From: Microthrixaceae bacterium
GTDB taxonomy: Bacteria > Actinomycetota > Acidimicrobiia > Acidimicrobiales > Microtrichaceae
Direction of reading: 5' to 3'
Assembly (NCBI GenBank): GCA_027493675.1
Contig: JAOSKI010000023.1
Span: forward strand, 124,001 to 188,000
Length of the DNA stretch: 64,000 bases
The position numbers were made by a program, and so were the translations under genes. The notes beneath the pieces were generated by a model. The model did not search any database. It saw nothing but the letters and a program-made list of their open reading frames with translations, and was not told the origin of the DNA. This document shows positions 58,329-64,000 of the stretch, piece after piece (position 1 is the stretch's first letter; every line of letters starts with the position of its first letter).

Positions 58329-59353
58329 TCGATTCCCCCTGCACGCAGGAACTCACGGTAGAACAGCGCTATCCCGAACGCCGTGCATCCACCGGTGATC
58401 ATCCACAGCCGGATGATCACGGTGGTCTCAGGCCAGCCCGACAGCTCGAAGTGGTGGTGGATGGGTGTCATCTTGAACACCCGCCTACCCGTGGTGCGGA
58501 ACACGCCGACCTGGATGATCACCGAGAGCGTCTCGATCACGAACACCGCCGCGAGGACGGGCAACAGCAGTGCGGTCGACGACGACAGGGCCAGCGCCGC
58601 CAGCGCAGTGCCGATGGCGAGGGAGCCGGTGTCACCCATGAAGATGCGCGCCGGGGCCGCGTTCCACCACAGGAACCCTGTGCAAGCACCCATCATCGCC
58701 GCCGCCACGACCGCGAGATCGAGCCCCACCGAGATGCCGTATCCCGGATGCCGGAAGATCCAGTAGCCGATGAACACGTAGGCGGAGAAGACCAACGCTC
58801 CCGATCCTGCGGCAAGGCCGTCGAGACCATCGGTGAGGTTGACCGCGTTGGATGCCGCCAGGATCAGCAGCACCGCCCACACCGCCCAGGCCGTGCGTCC
58901 GACCTCCATGCCGAGATCGTCCCAGCGCGTGAAGCTGATGCTCGTGTGGACGTTCGTCTGCCAGAGCATCGCCAGGGCGAACCCGAGGGCGACTGTGAGC
59001 AGGCCCACCATCTTGGCCCGCTTGTTGAGGCCGAGGTTCCGTTCGCGTGTGATCTTCAGCCAGTCGTCGAGGAACCCCACCAACCCCGCGCCTGCGATGG
59101 CTGTGACGCTGATGAGGCCGGTCCACGTGAACACGCCGTCGTACAGGTTCGACACCATGTACCCGGCGAGGCAACCGCCCACGATCGCCACTCCACCCAT
59201 GGTCGGGGTACCGGCCTTCACCGTGTGACCCGCGGGTACGTCCTCGTGGATGGGCTGACCGATGCCTCGGCGTGTCAGCGCGGTGATCAGCACGTGGGTA
59301 CCGGCGAGCGACACCGCCACGCTGATCCCGGCGGCCAGGAGCAGACGAATCAC
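58325..59353 (-). CDS. mraY: Phospho-MurNAc-pentapeptide transferase
   Basis: Makes lipid I at the membrane. Ten transmembrane segments with KAGTPTMGGVAIV near residue 47, VGFLDDWLKITRERNLGLNKRAKM (catalytic DD), ASNAVNLTDGLDGLAAG, ARIFMGDTGSLAIGTALAALA (Mg-binding Asp) and KMTPIHHHFELSGWPET. 342 aa in one intact frame, normal length. GTG 59353 overlaps the murE stop (GTGA), which leaves no room for murF, normally found between murE and mraY. Confidence 0.96.
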   Translation of the reverse strand: MIRLLLAAGISVAVSLAGTHVLITALTRRGIGQPIHEDVPAGHTVKAGTPTMGGVAIVGGCLAGYMVSNLYDGVFTWTGLISVTAIAGAGLVGFLDDWLKITRERNLGLNKRAKMVGLLTVALGFALAMLWQTNVHTSISFTRWDDLGMEVGRTAWAVWAVLLILAASNAVNLTDGLDGLAAGSGALVFSAYVFIGYWIFRHPGYGISVGLDLAVVAAAMMGACTGFLWWNAAPARIFMGDTGSLAIGTALAALALSSSTALLLPVLAAVFVIETLSVIIQVGVFRTTGRRVFKMTPIHHHFELSGWPETTVIIRLWMITGGCTAFGIALFYREFLRAGGIE

Positions 59354-60780
59354 CTGCGGTCACTCCCAGAGAGCAGCTCGGTGGCCACCACCCGGTCGTC
59401 GAACTCCTCGACGCGGTCCGCGTACTCCTGGACCGTCTCATGTCCCTTGCCCGCCAGCACCACGACGTCACCTTCGGCGCGGCCTTCCAGAGCCAGGGCG
59501 ATCGCGGTCCGACGGTCGGGTTCCACCACGACCGAATCATCACATCCCGTGAGCACTTCTGCGATGATCCCCTCAGGATCCTCGCTGCGGGGGTTGTCGG
59601 TCGTGAGCACGACCACGTCCGCGCCCGCGGTCGCCACCGCGCCCATCTCGGGGCGCTTCGCGCGGTCACGGTCACCTCCACATCCGAACATGACCACCAC
59701 CGCCGAATCGGGTCCGGCGATCTCGCGGGCGGCTCGCAGCACGCTCTGGAGGGCATCGGGTGTGTGTGCGTAGTCGACCACCACCGTCGGCTGCCCAGGT
59801 GCGCTCGGGAGCACCTCGAAGCGACCAGGGACGGATCCGATGGCACCCAGCGACCGCGCCACCGCTACCGGCTCGATGCCCAACAGCAGTGCCGTCTCCA
59901 GCCGCCAGCAGCGCATTGGAGACGTTGTGACGACCCGGAAGCCCGAGCACCACCTGTTCCCCGTGCCAGGTGAACTGCGACGAACGTCTCACGATCTCCA
60001 GGTCGTCGAGCCCCTCGATGCTGACAGCCTCCACCGGCACATCGACGGTGTCCGCCAGAAGGCGACCGTGAACGTCGTCGACGTTGATCACCGCATGCGC
60101 GCACACGTCGATGCCGAACAGACGGGCTTTGGCGGCGAAGTAGGCCTCCTGGGTCTCGTGGAAGTCCAAGTGGTCACGGCCGAGGTTCGTGAACACCGCG
60201 ACATCGAACAGGAGGCCTCTCACACGGTGCAGCGACAGCGCATGGGAGCTCACCTCCATCACGACATGGGTGATCCCCTCATCGGCCAGGTGCGCCAGTC
60301 TTCCCTGCAGATCGGTGGACTCGGGGGTGGTCGCGCGCCGCTGAGGGTACCCATGGTTGCGGTGGGCACACCTGCGTCCGAGAGGATCCTGCCGAGCATC
60401 GACACCACGGTGGTCTTGCCGTTCGTACCTGTGACGCCGACGATGCTCATGTGCCGCGCGGGATCGCGGTGGATCGCACGCGCCGCGTCGGCCATCGACG
60501 CCCTGACATCGCTGACGAGGATCTGCGGAACGTCGAGGTCCAGCAGGCGCTGCGTAAGCACCGCGACAGCGCCCGAGTGCACTGCCTCGCCTGCGAACTC
60601 GCCACCGTCGTGGAACGCTCCGACCACGGCGCAGAAGAGCCACCCCGGCGCCACATCACCGGAGTCATGCGATACTCCCCGGATGGGCACATCACCGGGA
60701 CCGACGAGCTCGCCGTGCACCGCGTCGGCCACATCGCCACTGGTCACCGTCGTTGCGGGACCTTCAGGGGTGTCATCCAT
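59350..60780 (-). CDS. murE: UDP-MurNAc-tripeptide synthetase, meso-DAP type (frame-interrupted)
   Basis: Adds the third peptide residue. GDVPIRGVSHDSGDVAPGWLFCAVVG starts it, MSIVGVTGTNGKTTVVSMLGRILSDAG is the P-loop, HVVMEVSSHALSLHRVRG, AVFTNLGRDHLDFHET and VVVDYAHTPDALQSVL follow, and VLTTDNPRSEDPEGIIAEVL holds DNPR, the motif for meso-diaminopimelate, so the wall is DAP type. Frame changes occur near 60340 and 59915. About 477 aa. ATG 60780 overlaps the ftsI end (ATGGATGA). Confidence 0.94.
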
Positions 60781-62846
60781 CCTGGTCATCCCCGGTGACG
60801 CCGTCATCGGGGCCCGGAGGCGGGACCGCCTCGGAGGAATCCTCGCCGGAGGCGACCTCGTCGGTCGGCTTCGCGTCTGACGTCGTCCGCGCTGACGGAT
60901 CCTCGTCTGCGACCGTGGCAGGCTCCGCCCGCAGCCGCGTGGGCACGGCCGAGCCCTCGTCGGCACCCCGAGGCGCGATCCCCAACTCCCGGATCCCGAG
61001 ACGGGCAAGCGCGGAGAACACAGGCCCGGCTCCACTGGAGCCCGTGAGGCCCTCGGCTGTGTCCTCCAGCAGCACGGTGATCGACAGCTCCGGCGCGTCG
61101 GCGGGAAGATAGCCCGCGAACACGTTCAGGTAGTGGTAGCGGCCGTCCGCCCACAGGTAGCCGTCGGTGCCGTCGCTGCGCTCGGGATCGGGCATGCGAC
61201 TGGTGCCCGTCTTGGCCGCGGCGGGGAACCCGGGGATGCTCCAGTCGCTGGCGGTGCCTTCGGTGACCACGGCGCGCAGGGCTTCCTCCACCTGCTCCGC
61301 CGCGGCCGGTGCGATCACCTGTCGCCGCTCACCGGGTTCGGGCTGCAACTCGGAGCCGTCGGCGCGCTGCACGCGCTTGACCAGCCTGGGTGCCACATAC
61401 TCCCCGTTGTTCGCGATCACGTTGTACGCCGCCCAGAGCTGCACCGCTGTGGCCGACTGAAGCGTGCCGATGGCACTTGCAGCGATGTCCGGGCCGTTCC
61501 ACAGCCCCACCTCCGGCACCAGGCCGGCGGACTCCGCGGGAGCTGCCACCCCGGTCAACCGGCCGAACCCGAAGTCACGCAACTCCTCGTACAGGCGATC
61601 GGATCCCAGCTCCTGGGCGATCTTGATGGTTCCCACGTTGGAGCTGTGGGCCACGATGTCACGCACCGACATCGACTCCACCCCGTGTTCCTCATAGTCG
61701 CTGAAGGTCCTGTCGTACAGCGTGATCTTCGGTGGCACGCTCAGCTCGGTGTCGAGCGACACCACTCCGTCGTCGATGGCGGCGGAGACGGGTACCAACT
61801 TGAACACCGATCCTGCCTGATACGCGTCGGCGAAGGGCTTCGGGGACTCCGCGAGGCGCATCCTGCCGCTCTCGGTGTCGCGTTCCACCCCCGCCACGGC
61901 CAAGAGCTCACCGGTGTCGGGACGACCCAGGACCACCACACCACCGGCGGCTCCGGCCGCTTCGGCCCCGCGCAGGAGCACCTGCTCGACCTCGTACTGC
62001 AGGTTGCGGTCGAGCGTCAACCACACCGAGGCCCCGTCGGAGGGAGCGGTGGTGACTTCGTCGGACCCGGCGATGACCTCACCCTTGGGGCTCTTCTGCA
62101 CGGAACGCACTCCGTCGGTACCGCTGAGCTCACCATCGAGCGCCGCCTCCACCCCGGCACCGGGCCCAGGGCCTTCGGGGCCGAGGGTGCCCACCACACG
62201 CAACCCGCTGTCACCGGAGGGATGGACCCTCACCGAGGTGTCCTCGAGCACGAGCGCACTGAGCAGTCCGGCTTCCAGCAGCGACTCCGTTGCGCGCTGT
62301 GCCGCCTCCGGTGTGGCTTCGGGAATCAACTCCACCCACCGGTCCTCCGGATCCGAGGCGCTGAGGGCGTCGATCAGCTCCAACTGGTCCACACCGGTGG
62401 CTTCTGCCAGCAACTCCACGAATCGGCCTTCGGCCGACGGATCGTCCTCGGAGAGCGTGCCGAGGCGGCCGGCGTCGGCGGCGATCCTCACCCGCGGAAG
62501 GGGAGATGGCCAGCTCCGCGCCGTTGCGGTCCAGGATCGAACCCCGCAGTGCCGGTATCGCAACCTCGGTCGCCCCTTGGTCACGACCTTGGGCAGCCAG
62601 CACGTCGCCTTCACCGATTGTCACCCCGAGCAGCTTCCACACAGGCACCGCCGCAAGCAGCACCAGCACCACGACCACGAAGCGGACCCTCGGACCAGCG
62701 GCGTCCGGCCTCGCGCCCATCGCCTCGCGTGCAGTCACACCGATCCTTGGGGCAATCCCCCTCACGGCAAGGCCCCGTGCGGCACCACCGCGTCTTCGGC
62801 CACCACCGCCTCTCGGGCGCCTGCTGTCAGCCAACGGGTCCACCAT
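60773..62846 (-). CDS. ftsI: Penicillin-binding protein 3, division transpeptidase FtsI
   Basis: Septal class B PBP. A basic N-terminus and one membrane anchor (RFVVVVLVLLAAVPVWKLLGV) lead to RGSILDRNGAELAIS. After a frame change near 62505 the dimerisation domain and the transpeptidase follow, with YQAGSVFKLVP (SxxK), VAHSSNVGTIKIA (SxN) and FPAAAKTGTSRM (KTG). The C-terminal 60 residues are Asp/Glu/Pro-rich and beyond the catalytic fold; no PASTA domain. About 690 aa. ATG 62846 overlaps ftsL by 20 bp. Confidence 0.93.
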
Positions 62847-63219
62847 CACTACGCAGAGCCGGGTCGTCGCCACCCGCGGCGGGAACAGCCACCACCGCTC
62901 CCGGCTGCACCATCCCCATCGATTCCGCTGCAGCCAGAACCTCCGCAGGCGACTCGGCTGCCGCGACCCTCGCGCGCAGCTCGGCCCCCTGCCGGTCAGC
63001 CTCCGCTGTCTCGGTCAGCAGTCCCTCCAGCGTGTCCTGCCCGGCGACGCGCTGTGCCTGCAGCGTCACCGCCAGGGCGACCATCAGGAACACCGTCGCC
63101 ATCACGAACTGGACGATCCCGACCCTCGGGGCTCGACGTCCGCTGGACACCCGCCGGCGGGCCGGTGACCGCACCGAGCGGAACCCTCCCCGTGGGGACC
63201 GGACCGCTGCAGCGGTCAT
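62827..63219 (-). CDS. ftsL: Cell division protein FtsL
   Basis: Short bitopic division protein. A basic cytoplasmic part ([31 protein letters not shown]), one membrane segment ([20 protein letters not shown]), then a periplasmic coiled coil ([41 protein letters not shown]). 130 aa, one frame. Identified by layout and position between rsmH and ftsI, as FtsL sequences vary widely. ATG 63219 overlaps the rsmH stop (ATGA). Confidence 0.85.
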   Translation of the reverse strand: MTAAAVRSPRGGFRSVRSPARRRVSSGRRAPRVGIVQFVMATVFLMVALAVTLQAQRVAGQDTLEGLLTETAEADRQGAELRARVAAAESPAEVLAAAESMGMVQPGAVVAVPAAGGDDPALRSDGGPVG

Positions 63220-64000
63220 GAGGCCCGCCCTCCGACCGCTTGGACTGCCCTGAGCCGCGCGCTGCGCACCGCGGGTTGGCAGCGACCTCGTCCTCAGAGG
63301 CCTTCCAGGCACCGCGCTTCAACAGCCGGACCGTGGGGGTGGCACCACAGACGCACTCGAGACCCTCCGGGCAGACGCAGCCACCGGTCGCAGCGGAGCG
63401 GAACGCCTGCTTGACCATCCGGTCCTCCAGGCTGTGATAGGAAAGCACGCACATCCGCCCGCCTGGGGCGAGCACGCCGAGGGCGGCATCGAGCGCCTCG
63501 GCCAGTTCGTCGAGCTCCCGGTTCACCTCGATGCGTATCGCCTGGAAGGTACGTGCGGCCGGATGGCCACCTTTCCCGGCGTGCCGGGGCGGGGATCGCC
63601 GACGCGACGACCTCGGCCAGGTGCCCGGTGTCCTGTATCGGACGCGCATCGATGATCCGGCGCGCGACACGATCCGCGTAGCGCTCCTCGCCCAACTCGG
63701 AGATGACACGGCGCAGGCGGGCGAAGGAGTAGCCGTTGACGACGTCGGTCGCCCGCACAGCGCCGCGCCTGTCCATACGCATGTCCAGCGGCGCAGCGCT
63801 GCGGTGAGAGAAGCCGCGGTCGGCTTCGTCCAGTTGCGGTGAGCTCACACCCAGATCCATCAGCACGGCGGTTGCTCACTTCTCCGGTCCGCTCGCGGAC
63901 CAGTTCGTCGAGTTGGGAAGCCGGGGCCCGCAAGACCTCGACACGTGAACCGAACGGCGCCAGTCGCCGGGTCGCCGCCGCAACAGCGCGATCGTCACGA
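63216..64000 (-). CDS. rsmH: 16S rRNA (cytosine-1402 N4) methyltransferase (partial)
   Basis: RsmH/MraW. The N-terminus lies beyond the right edge. Visible: [116 protein letters not shown] and a C-x4-C-like [12 protein letters not shown] loop common in actinobacteria. Frame changes occur near 63875, 63585 and 63270; the corrected end [14 protein letters not shown] overlaps the ftsL ATG. First visible gene of the dcw cluster; mraZ would be expected to the right. Confidence 0.92.

Noticed and set aside
61133-63253. 706-codon plus-strand frame opposite ftsI and ftsL
   Set aside because: Antisense of FtsI with intact SxxK, SxN and KTG motifs; low-complexity translation.

Overview
The window is a gene-dense, GC-rich chromosomal segment from an actinobacterium. 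Several things point that way: DivIVA, SepF and YggT next to the cell-division genes, a bacterial proteasome activator (Bpa), a mycothiol-synthase-like acetyltransferase, an F420-type (LLM) oxidoreductase, a full set of menaquinone enzymes, and start codons preceded directly by TANNNT hexamers (leaderless mRNAs). A separate trpF beside a normal hisA, instead of the dual-function PriA of Streptomyces and Mycobacterium, suggests a deep lineage such as Acidimicrobiia. The lineage is inference, not shown. No rRNA, tRNA, CRISPR array, IS element or prophage was seen.

Layout. 1-9659 (minus) holds trpA(partial)-trpB-trpF-trpC, a membrane-anchored protein, a second TrpB (trpB2), a plus-strand M8-like metalloprotease, ygfZ, trpE and hisI. 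9811-16711 (minus) holds a GroES-like protein, an LLM oxidoreductase and hisF-hisA-hisH-hisB-hisC-hisD; histidine and tryptophan genes are interleaved over about 16 kb. 16893-28114 is mixed: a small protein, a wax-ester-synthase-like acyltransferase, nth, mshD-like, rlmN, a sugar-nucleotidyltransferase, a MaoC hydratase, a TAP-like lipoprotein, a HAD hydrolase and a pseudokinase-flippase. 28245-36103 is a menaquinone block (menG, menF, menD, menH, menA, menE) in alternating orientation. 36180-43814 (minus) carries a PT-repeat secreted protein, a nitroreductase, a conserved unknown, dnaE, bpa and a phosphodiesterase; an Rrf2 regulator (plus) follows. 44262-64000 (minus) is the dcw cluster read from rsmH to rluD: rsmH-ftsL-ftsI-murE-mraY-murD-ftsW-murG-murC-murB-ftsQ-ftsZ-pgeF-yggS-sepF-yggT-divIVA-dksA-like-lspA-rluD. 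It lacks murF.

Within operons, stop and start codons overlap again and again (ATGA, GTGA, TTGA, ATGNNTGA), so translational coupling is the rule. Genes at operon heads instead carry TANNNT 6-10 nt before the start. The most unusual site is the hisA-hisF junction, where the coupled stop/start with its Shine-Dalgarno sequence has been tandemly copied in 26-bp units. This makes four overlapping nine-residue mini-ORFs (MNTTTGGRA) that hand over from hisA to hisF.

Data caution: most long genes switch reading frame one or more times at single-base insertions or deletions while keeping full, intact family motifs on both sides. This is far too frequent in essential genes (dnaE, ftsZ, murC, murE) to be biology, so I treat the shifts as sequence errors. 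Gene spans below are given across the frame changes.
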